Shown piece by piece: positions 1 to 7,534 of a stretch of 16,007 nucleotides of DNA. The stretch covers positions 1-16,007 of the forward strand of contig CAJXTZ010000053.1 of NCBI GenBank assembly GCA_913061345.1. Direction: 5' to 3'. Below the pieces are notes generated by a model. That model did not search any database and had not been told where the DNA came from. It saw only the letters and a list, made by a program, of their open reading frames with translations. Positions within the stretch are counted from its first letter, which is position 1; each line of letters begins with the position of its first letter. The translations under genes and the position numbers were made by a program. The stretch is from an uncultured Erythrobacter sp. (GTDB taxonomy: Bacteria; Pseudomonadota; Alphaproteobacteria; Sphingomonadales; Sphingomonadaceae).

Positions 1-408
1 CTTGCCTGTGCAGAGTGTTTTTCGGGCGGCGGCATTGCGTCTAAACTCGCGGCTGCGGATAGTCATCGCCGCCAGTTTGCCGGAGGCTTGATTCTCAATT
101 GCGATCAAGCGATCGGCGAGGCCGTTGGCATGGATAGGTCCTACGCCCGCCGCGCGGCTGGTGCAGATCTGGCCCTTGCCATGGCGCGTGCGGCGCAAAG
201 AAGCATGGGCGCTGGTCTCGCCCTGGGAGTGGTGGCCCCACGCGGGGCCATGCGGTTTGGTGCCATCAGCCTTGCCGCTGCCGACGACTGCGGAAAAGCT
301 TGGTTCGATGACATATCTTCTCGGGACCAGCCCGAAAGAGAGATCATTGCGCGCGCACTGGCATTCTTCATGGATTGCCTCACCCGCAGCGATAGTGGCC
401 ATTTCTGA
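1..408 (+). CDS. CinA C-terminal-domain (PncC-like) family protein, 5' truncated by window edge
   Basis: The frame is open from base 1 to the TGA at 406-408, giving 135 visible residues; the true start lies outside the window. The first residues (LACAECFSGGGIASKL) align without gaps to the AESCTGG segment of the CinA C-terminal / nicotinamide-nucleotide amidase family. The fold-typical segment ending in a GV/GM dipeptide before a helix follows (EAVGMD), and later MRFGAIS corresponds to the PVGTVW strand. Active family members deamidate NMN in pyridine nucleotide recycling. Here the Ser of ESCTGG is Cys, and the YSNEAK segment reads NCDQAI, so the usual Tyr and Lys are lost. I infer a divergent, possibly inactive member. 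The gene lies just upstream of smpB on the same strand. Family assignment is moderate because it rests on a short, diverged match. Confidence 0.6.
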   Translation, partial: LACAECFSGGGIASKLAAADSHRRQFAGGLILNCDQAIGEAVGMDRSYARRAAGADLALAMARAAQRSMGAGLALGVVAPRGAMRFGAISLAAADDCGKAWFDDISSRDQPEREIIARALAFFMDCLTRSDSGHF

Positions 409-475
409 TCCGTGAAGCTTGGCGGTAAAGCTGGCTTTGCAATCCGTGCGCTTCGCCCCTACATGCCGCCACCTT

Positions 476-958
476 ATGGCACGCCCCAAACCAGCCACGT
501 TCGACAAGCAGAAAGTCGTCGCCGAAAACCGCAAGGCACGGCACAACTACTTCATCGAGGAAACCTTCGAGGCAGGACTCGCTTTGCAGGGCACGGAAGT
601 GAAAGCACTTCGCGGCGGAGAAGGCAGCATCGCCGAAAGCTATGCCGAAGTTCGCGATGGACAGGTCTGGCTGATCAACGCCAACATCCCTGAATTCAGT
701 CATGGCAACCGGCACAACCACGAGCCCAAGCGCCCCCGGAAATTGTTGCTGCACGGCCGCGAGATCGCCAAGTTCGTTGGAGCGGTGGAGCGCAAGGGCA
801 TGACACTGGTCCCGCTATCGGTCTATTTCAACGGGCGTGGGCGCGCAAAAGTGGAACTGGCACTGGCCAAGGGTAAGCAGGCGCACGACAAGCGCGCCAC
901 TATCAAGGATCGCGACTGGAAGCGCGACAAGGCCAGGATTTTGAAAGATAATTCCTGA
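476..958 (+). CDS. smpB: SsrA-binding protein SmpB
   Basis: SmpB binds tmRNA (SsrA) and delivers it with alanine to ribosomes stalled on broken mRNAs, so that trans-translation tags and releases the nascent chain. The 160-residue product has the family hallmarks: [20 protein letters not shown] (18-37), GTEVKALR (39-46), SIAESYAEV, the [16 protein letters not shown] segment (78-93), and the basic C-terminal tail (about 133-150, KGKQAHDKR...DRDWKR) that enters the decoding channel. The frame is open further upstream, with an ATG at 419, but conservation begins at MARPKP, so the ATG at 476 is preferred. Length then matches the usual 150-165 residues. No convincing Shine-Dalgarno precedes either start. 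It is a cytoplasmic protein. The upstream CinA-like gene ends 67 bases before this start. Confidence 0.96.
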   Translation: MARPKPATFDKQKVVAENRKARHNYFIEETFEAGLALQGTEVKALRGGEGSIAESYAEVRDGQVWLINANIPEFSHGNRHNHEPKRPRKLLLHGREIAKFVGAVERKGMTLVPLSVYFNGRGRAKVELALAKGKQAHDKRATIKDRDWKRDKARILKDNS

Positions 959-1017
959 TGCGAATTGGGTGCCGGGATTATCTTCTGCTCCGTGCCTGAA
1001 ATTTATGAAGTGTCAGC

Positions 1018-1037
1018 TTGTCGCCATTAAGCGACGG
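1018..1037 (+). terminator. weak hairpin after smpB, possible terminator
   Basis: GTCGC (1020-1024) pairs with GCGAC (1031-1035) across a six-base loop, and two flanking T:G wobbles extend the stem to seven pairs. The T-rich run TTGTTATT follows directly. The stem is short, so this is only a candidate intrinsic terminator in the 139-base gap between smpB and the DUF2062 gene. Nothing else clear is seen in that gap apart from the ribosome binding site of the next gene. Confidence 0.3.
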
Positions 1038-1097
1038 TTGTTATTCTGCCGTCCAGAACCATCTTGGCAGGGGCGCGCAAAGGAGTAAGGCCGTTCC

Positions 1098-1664
1098 ATG
1101 ATGGAAAAGGCGAAACGGTGGCTTTCGGCCCAGATGCCGAAAATGCCCAAGCGAGACGAGATGGCGAAGAATCGCTGGCTCGCGCCTGTCGCCGGCACCG
1201 TCGCACGCTCCGAATTATGGCGTTTTACGCGGCGCAGCGTTCCGCGCGGCGTGGCGCTGGGTGTTTTTGCGGCTTTCATCATCCCGCTGGGCCAGACCTT
1301 TCTCGCCGTTGTGCTGGCGCTGCCTTCGCGGGCAAACCTGCCACTGGCTGCGGTGACGACATTGATCACCAACCCGTTTACCGTCGCCTTCTGGGCGGTG
1401 ATCGCACACAAGCTTGGCCAGTTCGTGCTTAAGGTGGATGCAGGAATGTCCGGCACTGCCAACGAACATATTCAAAGCACCTGGTTTCAGGAATTTGCGC
1501 AATGGGCGGAGATTGCCGGCGTTGCCGCTTTCGGCTTCGTCCTGCTGGCGGTAGTTGGCGCGTCGATCGGCTATCTGGTCGCCAGCTTCTGCTGGCGCTT
1601 CGTGGTCGCCCGCAAGTGGGGCAAACGTCCGGCAAAGATCAAGACACCGCAACCGGCGGAGTGA
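1098..1664 (+). CDS. DUF2062 domain membrane protein
   Basis: This 188-residue protein matches the DUF2062 family of small inner-membrane proteins. Visible marks are a basic N-terminal segment, the hydrophobic stretch VALGVFAAFIIPLGQTFLAVVLAL (about 52-75) with the PLGQT element at 63-67, the TNPFT element at 91-95 in a second hydrophobic segment, and a third hydrophobic segment at about 140-163 before a basic tail (ARKWGKRPAKIK). The family's biochemical function is unknown; related domains occur fused to glycosyltransferases in some bacteria. The start at 1098 is supported by AGGAG at 1081-1085; the ATG directly after it at 1101 is an alternative. It lies 67 bases upstream of the cckA-like gene on the same strand, so co-transcription is possible. 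Confidence 0.85.
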   Translation: MMEKAKRWLSAQMPKMPKRDEMAKNRWLAPVAGTVARSELWRFTRRSVPRGVALGVFAAFIIPLGQTFLAVVLALPSRANLPLAAVTTLITNPFTVAFWAVIAHKLGQFVLKVDAGMSGTANEHIQSTWFQEFAQWAEIAGVAAFGFVLLAVVGASIGYLVASFCWRFVVARKWGKRPAKIKTPQPAE

Positions 1665-1731
1665 GTTCTTTCTGCTACCTGCGGAATTTCCCATCTAGGG
1701 CGCATGCAAAGCCGATGCTAAGGCGACGCCG

Positions 1732-4197
1732 ATGAAGATCGTCAAAGCGCAGGAATCCCGTCGACTGATAGATGGCATTGCCGTGGCAGCCGCGGTGCTT
1801 GCCAGCATTGCGCTTATCCAGCTTGCAACTGGCAGCTCCACGGCCACGCTGGCCTACGCTGGCGGCCTGGTGGTGTTGGGATTGATCGCCTTTGCCGCAG
1901 GCCGGGCGCACGTAGGCACGCAAAGCAGGCCGGAGCCGGATCAGCCCGACTGGTCCGTAACCGTGGCGGCCATAGCGCGGGCCGATCTGGCCGTTGCCAT
2001 CACCGATCGCGCCAACCGCCTCGTGTGTGCCAATGCCACGTTCGAATTGTGGTTCGGATCCAGCAATGCTCCGCCGCGCTTGCCGGTCGACGGGGCGAGT
2101 GCCGAGAAGCTCACACGGCTCGCCCGTGCCGCCTGGCGGGATGGGCAGGGCAGAGAAGCTGTTACGATCGCCGATGAAGAGAAGACATGGGAAGCCGAAG
2201 CGGTTCGCGCGGGCAGCGGTGACGACCATCTCGTGTGGCGGTTCTCGCCCGTTGTTCGCAGCAATCCGCTGGCAGGGATCGGCAGCCATATAACCGGTCT
2301 GTTCGGTACGGTTCTGGGGGCGGCTGGCATTGCCGTGGCGCTGGTGTCGCCCGATGGCATGGTACGCGCTGCCAACCCAGCGCTGGCACGCCGCGCGCTG
2401 GGTGACGAAAATGCCAGCATGTCGGGACAGGAATTCGTCCACCTGCTGCGTTCGGACGACCGCGAACGCATCTATTTTGCGCGAGAAGGGCAGAAGGGTT
2501 CTCCGCAAACGCTGGTGCAGGTGCCCCTCGTCGATCCGGCGATATCCGCCCGCGAAGCGGTGCCTGGCAAGGCGGCCGCCGAAGCGCCTTCCATCATGTT
2601 GCTGATCGACAGTGGCATCGGTCTTGGCGGCTGGGGCGGGGAGAGCAAGGGGCAGGCAGCGCAGCTGGAAAACCTGCTGGAACAATTGCCGCTGGGCCTT
2701 GCCACCACCAACCGCGACGGTAAGTTCCTGTTCGCCAATCCTGCATTCCGCCGCGCATCGAGCATCGGCGCTGACCTTCCTCCCTATCCGTCCGACCTGG
2801 TTGTGCCGCGCGACAAGACGGCGATGTCCGATGCCGTACGCCGCTATGGCCAGGGCCCGGCGTCCAGCGGCGATATCGCGGTGCGCATGCGTAACGAGCC
2901 CGAGGAACCGATCAGTCTTGGCCTCGCCGGCGTTCGTGGATTAGGAGAGGCGGCAGTCCTGCTTTCGCTGGCAGACACGACGGAAGAAGCCCGGCTGAAA
3001 CGGCAGGTGGCGCAGGCTACGAAAATGCAGGCGGTGGGCCAGCTGGCAGGTGGCGTAGCGCACGATTTCAACAACGTGCTGACCGCCATCATCGGATATT
3101 GCGACCTTATGCTGCTGCGCCATACGCCGGGCGACAGCGATTACGACGATATTCAGCAGATCAGGGCAAATTCCAACCGCGCCGCCAGCCTGACGCGCCA
3201 ATTGCTGGCCTTCAGCCGCCAGCAGACCCTGCAACCCGAAGTGTTGCAATTGCCCGATGTGTTGAGCGAGGTTTCGCAACTTCTGAAGCGACTGCTGGGC
3301 GCGAAGATCACGCTGAAGGTGCGGCACGATCGCGATCTCGGCCCTGTGCGCGCCGATCCCCGCCAGCTGGAACAGGTGATCATCAACCTGGCGGTGAACG
3401 CACGCGACGCGATCCAGTCCAGCGGCGGTGGGGAGGGGACCAGCGGCACGCTTTCGTTCTCTACGCGCCGGGTGGAGGCGAGGGATATCCGCCGCATGGG
3501 CAGCGAGATCATTCCGGCGGGAGATTATACGGTACTGGTGGCCGAAGACACCGGCGGTGGCATTCCGGCCAGGGTGCTGGGCCAGATATTCGAACCGTTC
3601 TTTACGACGAAGGAACAGGGCAAGGGTACAGGGCTGGGTCTTTCTACCGTGTATGGTATCGTCAAGCAGTCGGGCGGGTTCATCTTTGCCTCCAATGCCA
3701 AGGCAGCCGATGGCGGCATCAAGGGTGCGCGCTTCACCATCTACCTTCCCGTTTACGAGGCGACCGAAGAGGAACTGGTCCGCAGGGAAGAGGAAGAGAA
3801 GGACAGCGAGTGGTCCGGCGGTGGCTGCATCCTGCTGGTGGAGGACGAGGACATGGTGCGCGCCGTGGCGGAACGGGCACTGGCGCGGCAAGGCTATGAT
3901 ATCGTTACCGCCAGCGATGGCGACGAAGGACTGGAAATCGCCAGATCGGGCAAATACGAGTTCGATCTGGTCGTATCGGATGTGGTGATGCCCAGCATGG
4001 ATGGTCCCGCAATGGCGCGAGAAATCCGCAAGTTACACGCGAACCTGCCGGTGCTGTTCATGTCGGGCTATGCCGAAAGCCAGTTGCGCGACGAGATCGA
4101 TATCGAGGCCATGCACTTCATCCCCAAGCCTTTCAGCGTCAAACAAATTGCCGACAAGGTAGGAGATGTACTGGCGAACCCGCGCAAGGGCAGTTAG
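1732..4197 (+). CDS. cckA: CckA-type hybrid sensor histidine kinase with receiver domain
   Basis: This 821-residue membrane kinase resembles CckA, which in alphaproteobacteria passes phosphate via ChpT to CtrA. Two hydrophobic helices lie at about 14-33 and 40-57. They are followed by PAS-like sensory regions near 75-170, 190-295 and 312-415; these limits are approximate. The dimerisation/phosphoacceptor motif GGVAHDFNN carries His444. The ATPase shows the N box NLAVNARDA (Asn556), the G1 box EDTGGGIP (Asp606) and the G2 box GKGTGLGLS (630-638). The C-terminal receiver begins near 699, with acidic residues in VEDED, Asp750 in SDVVMPSMDG as the phospho-acceptor, a Ser in FMSG, and Lys799 in PKP. 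All catalytic residues are present, so both kinase and phosphatase activity are expected. The start has only a weak AAGGCG upstream. At 821 residues it is longer than Caulobacter CckA, which is close to 690. ChpT and CtrA are not in the window. Confidence 0.93.
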   Translation: MKIVKAQESRRLIDGIAVAAAVLASIALIQLATGSSTATLAYAGGLVVLGLIAFAAGRAHVGTQSRPEPDQPDWSVTVAAIARADLAVAITDRANRLVCANATFELWFGSSNAPPRLPVDGASAEKLTRLARAAWRDGQGREAVTIADEEKTWEAEAVRAGSGDDHLVWRFSPVVRSNPLAGIGSHITGLFGTVLGAAGIAVALVSPDGMVRAANPALARRALGDENASMSGQEFVHLLRSDDRERIYFAREGQKGSPQTLVQVPLVDPAISAREAVPGKAAAEAPSIMLLIDSGIGLGGWGGESKGQAAQLENLLEQLPLGLATTNRDGKFLFANPAFRRASSIGADLPPYPSDLVVPRDKTAMSDAVRRYGQGPASSGDIAVRMRNEPEEPISLGLAGVRGLGEAAVLLSLADTTEEARLKRQVAQATKMQAVGQLAGGVAHDFNNVLTAIIGYCDLMLLRHTPGDSDYDDIQQIRANSNRAASLTRQLLAFSRQQTLQPEVLQLPDVLSEVSQLLKRLLGAKITLKVRHDRDLGPVRADPRQLEQVIINLAVNARDAIQSSGGGEGTSGTLSFSTRRVEARDIRRMGSEIIPAGDYTVLVAEDTGGGIPARVLGQIFEPFFTTKEQGKGTGLGLSTVYGIVKQSGGFIFASNAKAADGGIKGARFTIYLPVYEATEEELVRREEEEKDSEWSGGGCILLVEDEDMVRAVAERALARQGYDIVTASDGDEGLEIARSGKYEFDLVVSDVVMPSMDGPAMAREIRKLHANLPVLFMSGYAESQLRDEIDIEAMHFIPKPFSVKQIADKVGDVLANPRKGS

Positions 4198-4210
4198 CCT
4201 GTAGCGATTG

Positions 4211-4252
4211 GTCATGACAGAGCATTCATGCTCGATACAGTATCGTGATACT
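4211..4252. promoter_or_regulatory. cluster of three perfect palindromes upstream of the DUF4139 pair
   Basis: Three perfect inverted repeats lie side by side in the 91-base gap before the first DUF4139 gene. They are GTCATGAC (4211-4218), GAGCATTCATGCTC (4220-4233, six-base arms around TC) and AGTATCGTGATACT (4239-4252, six-base arms around GT). The last also overlaps GATACAGTATC (4234-4244). Their position 37-78 bases before the start fits operator sites for a dimeric repressor or activator. The regulator is not identifiable from the window, and I could not place a convincing -35/-10 pair. Confidence 0.45.
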
Positions 4253-4288
4253 CTATATCATGACCGATCGACAGGGAGGAATCGACGT

Positions 4289-5761
4289 ATGACATTCTGC
4301 AAGACGACTGCCACGCTGCTGACCGCGAGCATGTTGGCGCTACCAGTCTCGGCGCAGCAGAGCGACGAGACCGCCCAGGGCGACGTTGCGGTCACTATTT
4401 ACCAGAACGGCCAGTCGCTGGTGCAGGACATCCGCCCGCTCAATATCCCACGCGGCACGACGCGCATCGAATTTCCCGATGTCAGCGCGCAGATCCGCCC
4501 CGCCACGCTCAGCTTCAACGCCGACGATACGGCAATCGTGGAGCAGAACTTCGATTTCGACCTGCTGACGCCGACAAAGCTGATGGAAAAGGCCATCGGG
4601 CGTACCGTCACCCTGATCCGCACCAACCCCGCCACCGGTAGCGAAACCCGCGAACGCGCCGAAGTGCTTTCCACCGTGGGTGGCGTGGTGCTGCGCATCG
4701 GCGACCGGATAGAGGTGCTGCGCGACGATGGTCTGCCCGTGCGCGTGGTGTTCGACGAAGTGCCGCCAAACCTGCGCGCAAGACCAACCCTCTCGGTCAC
4801 GCTGAACTCCAGCCGCAGCGGCACACGCGATGCCTCCATCCGCTATCTTACGCCCGGTCTTGGTTGGACGGCGGACTATGTTGCCCTGTTTGACGAGTCG
4901 AACGGTGCCGTCGACATGCAGGGCTGGGTTACGCTCACCAACACCACTGGCACCACTTTTCACCAGGCCGATACGCTGTTGGTGGCAGGCAATCCTAACG
5001 GTTCGTCGGGCGGTCCGCGCCGCGATCTTGTGCGTCCTGGCACGCAGACCGCCGACCGGGAGCGGCTGGGCGACTTCTACCTCTATCCGATCGATGGCCG
5101 CACCACGATTGCCAATGCGCAGACGAAACAGGTCAGCTTCCTCGATGTGCAAGATGTGCCGGCACGCAGGGTCTACACCATCGGTGCAGACTGGCTGGCC
5201 AGCGATGACGATTTCCGACCCGCTTCCACTGCAATCAGCTTCAATTCCAGCCGCGAGGGCGGCCTTGGCGATGCACTGCCAGCCGGAACGGTGCGGTTCT
5301 ACCAGCGCGATGCCGAGGGCAATCCGCAGTTCATCGGTGAGAATGGCATTGGCCACACCCCGATGGGCAGCACGCTTTCGCTGCGCACGGGCGATGCTTT
5401 CGACGTTTACATGAAGGCCGAAATCGAGAATCGCCAACGCATTACGGCCGCCGAATATGAGGCAAGCAGCCGCTACCGTGTGGTCGAGGATGGTGAAACC
5501 GTACGCGAAGTTCAGGTGGACCGCGCAGTCACCTATTACCGCACGACCCTGCGCTACACCTTTACCAATGCCAAGCCGGAACCGGTGGAAGTTGAGCTCA
5601 CCCAGTCCGGCCTGGGTCGTTACTGGTGGGGTTGGGATTACCGCGTGGTGAGCGAGGATGTTCCGGGTGAACAGCGCAACATCGACAACCGTCTCTATCG
5701 GGTATCCGTGCCCGCCAATGGCGAGCGGGAAGTTCGCGTGACATACGAGACGCGGTTCTAG
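4289..5761 (+). CDS. secreted DUF4139 domain protein (first of tandem pair)
   Basis: This 490-residue protein starts at 4289, where AGGGAGGA (4273-4280) gives an excellent ribosome binding site eight bases upstream. The frame is open from further upstream, but the signal peptide begins here. Residues 1-22 (MTFCKTTATLLTASMLALPVSA) form a Sec signal with likely cleavage after VSA, so export to the periplasm or beyond is expected. The N-terminal half is beta-rich (VAVTIYQNGQSLVQDIRPL). From about residue 186 the DUF4139 signature appears: YLTPGLGWTADYVALF, then LGDFYLYPIDGRTTIANAQTKQVSFL, and a C-terminal strand-rich region ending in RVTYETRF. The family occurs widely in Gram-negative bacteria with no established biochemical role. 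It shares domain order and key segments with the gene ten bases downstream, suggesting a duplication and an operon. A palindrome cluster precedes it. Confidence 0.85.
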   Translation: MTFCKTTATLLTASMLALPVSAQQSDETAQGDVAVTIYQNGQSLVQDIRPLNIPRGTTRIEFPDVSAQIRPATLSFNADDTAIVEQNFDFDLLTPTKLMEKAIGRTVTLIRTNPATGSETRERAEVLSTVGGVVLRIGDRIEVLRDDGLPVRVVFDEVPPNLRARPTLSVTLNSSRSGTRDASIRYLTPGLGWTADYVALFDESNGAVDMQGWVTLTNTTGTTFHQADTLLVAGNPNGSSGGPRRDLVRPGTQTADRERLGDFYLYPIDGRTTIANAQTKQVSFLDVQDVPARRVYTIGADWLASDDDFRPASTAISFNSSREGGLGDALPAGTVRFYQRDAEGNPQFIGENGIGHTPMGSTLSLRTGDAFDVYMKAEIENRQRITAAEYEASSRYRVVEDGETVREVQVDRAVTYYRTTLRYTFTNAKPEPVEVELTQSGLGRYWWGWDYRVVSEDVPGEQRNIDNRLYRVSVPANGEREVRVTYETRF

Positions 5762-5771
5762 GACGGGCGCT

Positions 5772-7379
5772 ATGGCCCGTTCGTCCCTTCCTATCCTGTC
5801 GCTACTGGCGCTGGCGATACCTGCCGCTGCGCAGGATCGCACGGTTGTCGAGGCGTCCGAGCCGGAAAGCCTAGCTGTCACCGTCTATCGCGATCCCAAT
5901 CGTGGTATCGGGGGCACCATGAACACCGATTGGCCGCAGGGTTTTGCCATGATCAGCGAAACGCGCACCGTCACCCTGCCACCCGGCGAATCGCGCATCC
6001 GGTTCGAAGGCGTCGCCGAAGGCATGGTGGCCGTGTCTGCCATCGTTACCGGGCTTCCCGGCGGCACGATAGAAAAGAACCGCAATGCCGATTTGCTCAG
6101 CCCGGCCGCGCTGGTAAACGGCAGTCTTGGTAACCGGGTCACCATTACACGCACCAGTCCGGGCAGCGGTGAAGCGCAGAGCGAGGATGCCATTATCCGC
6201 ACCCGCGCCGATGGCGGCCTGGTACTGCAAACGCAGGAGGGGTTCGAGGCCGTGCGCTGTTCCGGCCTGCCAGAGCGGCTGACATTCGACGACGTGCCCG
6301 CCGGTCTCTCTGCCGATCCGATCTTCTCCATCGATACCCGCGACCCAGGCGGCGGCACTTATACTGTCACACTTTCCTATCTGGCCTGGGGCTTCGACTG
6401 GGGAGCGAGCTATGTCGCCACCCTGCACGAAGGCCGTGATCCCGATAATCTGCGCTTCGATCTCACCAGCTGGCTGACCATCCTCAACGACAACGGGCAG
6501 AGCTTCGAGGATGCCGAACTGATGGCGGTGGCGGGCACGCTTAACGTGACGAGCGACCTGCAGGGTCTGTCCGACCCTCCCGTGGCGCGCCCCTTGCGCC
6601 TTACCTGTTATCCCATCGGCAGCACGGCAGCAGGATCGCCGGTGCCGCGGTTTGGCTATCCCCCGCCGCCGCCACCTCCGCCGGCGATGATGGCGCGCGA
6701 TGCGGTCGTCGTGACCGCATCCCGCGTTCAAAACGAAATGATGGAGTCTGCAGCGCCTGTCGCCGTGATGGCGGGAGAGGAGCAGCTTGGCGATCTCAAG
6801 CTCTATCGTGTTCCGGTGCCGGTAGACGTGAACGCGCAAGGGTTGAAACAGGTCGCGTTCCTGCGCGAAGAGAGTGTGGAAGGCGAACTGGTTTACGAAT
6901 CCGAGTGCAGCCCGTGGCAATGGGACGAGAGCGGACCGCGCGCCACGCGCATCATGCTGGAAACCGTGAACGACGAGGATCATGGCTTGGGCGTTGCGTT
7001 GCCTTCCGGCACGGTTTCGGTGTTCGAACGCGGCCCACGCGGAGAGCTGCTGGTAGCGGAGGAAGACTTGCGCGATTATGCATCCGGTCAGGACGTGGAG
7101 CTGGCACTTGGCGATTCATCGCAGGTGTTCGTCGGCTGCAACTACGTCGGCGATGAAGACCCGCGCGGCAGCGGGGCGCAGTGGATGAATGCGCGTGCCG
7201 TTCTCACCAATGCCAATCCGCACCGCATCACGGTAAGGCTTGAACTTGGCTCGCCCGCCAGATGGCGATTTCAGGGTCTGCGCGAACGCATCCGCAACGG
7301 CCAGCGAATCATCGAGGTTGACGTTCCCGCCAATGGCACGCGGACGATCAACTGGAAGGTTGGCGAAGTCTCAAATTAG
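5772..7379 (+). CDS. secreted DUF4139-like protein with polyproline tract and TonB-box-like motif (second of pair)
   Basis: This 535-residue protein begins ten bases after the first DUF4139 gene, with AGGACG just upstream of the ATG, so the two are very probably translated from one mRNA. Residues 1-20 form a signal peptide (cleavage after AAA, before QDRT). It parallels its neighbour: an N-terminal beta region (SLAVTVYRD), LSYLAWGFDWGASYVATL (201-218) matching the DUF4139 GW-ADY segment, LGDLKLYRVPVPVDVNAQGL (339-358), KQVAFL and a closing strand VDVPANGTRTINW. Unlike the first copy, it has eight consecutive prolines (297-304) followed by DAVVVTASR (310-318), which looks like a TonB box. It has five cysteines in the exported part, whereas the exported part of its partner has none. 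Function is unknown. The pair has diverged strongly, so similarity is mostly motif-level. Confidence 0.78.
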   Translation: MARSSLPILSLLALAIPAAAQDRTVVEASEPESLAVTVYRDPNRGIGGTMNTDWPQGFAMISETRTVTLPPGESRIRFEGVAEGMVAVSAIVTGLPGGTIEKNRNADLLSPAALVNGSLGNRVTITRTSPGSGEAQSEDAIIRTRADGGLVLQTQEGFEAVRCSGLPERLTFDDVPAGLSADPIFSIDTRDPGGGTYTVTLSYLAWGFDWGASYVATLHEGRDPDNLRFDLTSWLTILNDNGQSFEDAELMAVAGTLNVTSDLQGLSDPPVARPLRLTCYPIGSTAAGSPVPRFGYPPPPPPPPAMMARDAVVVTASRVQNEMMESAAPVAVMAGEEQLGDLKLYRVPVPVDVNAQGLKQVAFLREESVEGELVYESECSPWQWDESGPRATRIMLETVNDEDHGLGVALPSGTVSVFERGPRGELLVAEEDLRDYASGQDVELALGDSSQVFVGCNYVGDEDPRGSGAQWMNARAVLTNANPHRITVRLELGSPARWRFQGLRERIRNGQRIIEVDVPANGTRTINWKVGEVSN

Positions 7380-7443
7380 GATCGCGAGCCCGCTACAAAG
7401 GTGGGAATTTCGCCCTCAACCGAGCTAATCCAACAAAAATTCT

Positions 7444-7458
7444 GTTCCACTCTTGTTC
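7444..7458. promoter_or_regulatory. SOS box (LexA operator) of recA
   Basis: GTTCCACTCTTGTTC fits the alphaproteobacterial LexA operator GTTC-N7-GTTC exactly. It lies 77 bases before the recA start and overlaps the proposed -35 element. LexA bound here would block recA transcription until DNA damage activates RecA and LexA is cleaved. A third half-site, GAAC at 7464-7467, lies in inverted orientation to the second GTTC. Confidence 0.88.
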
Positions 7459-7481
7459 TTCTGGAACAAAGTGCGTACAAA
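7453..7481 (+). promoter_or_regulatory. predicted recA promoter
   Basis: TTGTTC (7453-7458) and TACAAA (7476-7481) are separated by exactly 17 bases, a good housekeeping sigma-70 arrangement. The -35 element shares bases with the second half of the SOS box, which explains how LexA could repress. The transcript would have a leader of roughly 45-50 bases before the recA start. Confidence 0.55.
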
Positions 7482-7534
7482 GACATCCGTTGAAGAGTTG
7501 AACACGACCCTAGCGAACTGACGGAGGCCATGTC

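Noticed and set aside
419..475. N-terminal extension of SmpB from the ATG at 419
   Set aside because: The added 19 residues are not SmpB-like, and the conserved protein begins at MARPKP (476); no ribosome binding site favours the longer form.
2941..3891. 316-residue minus-strand frame inside cckA
   Set aside because: It mirrors the conserved kinase core on the opposite strand and has no recognisable protein features.
4340..5881. 513-residue open frame on the minus strand, antisense to the first DUF4139 gene
   Set aside because: Arg/His/Ala/Gly-rich composition, no domain motif and no ribosome binding site; the plus-strand frame has a signal peptide and family motifs. It is a shadow caused by high GC content.
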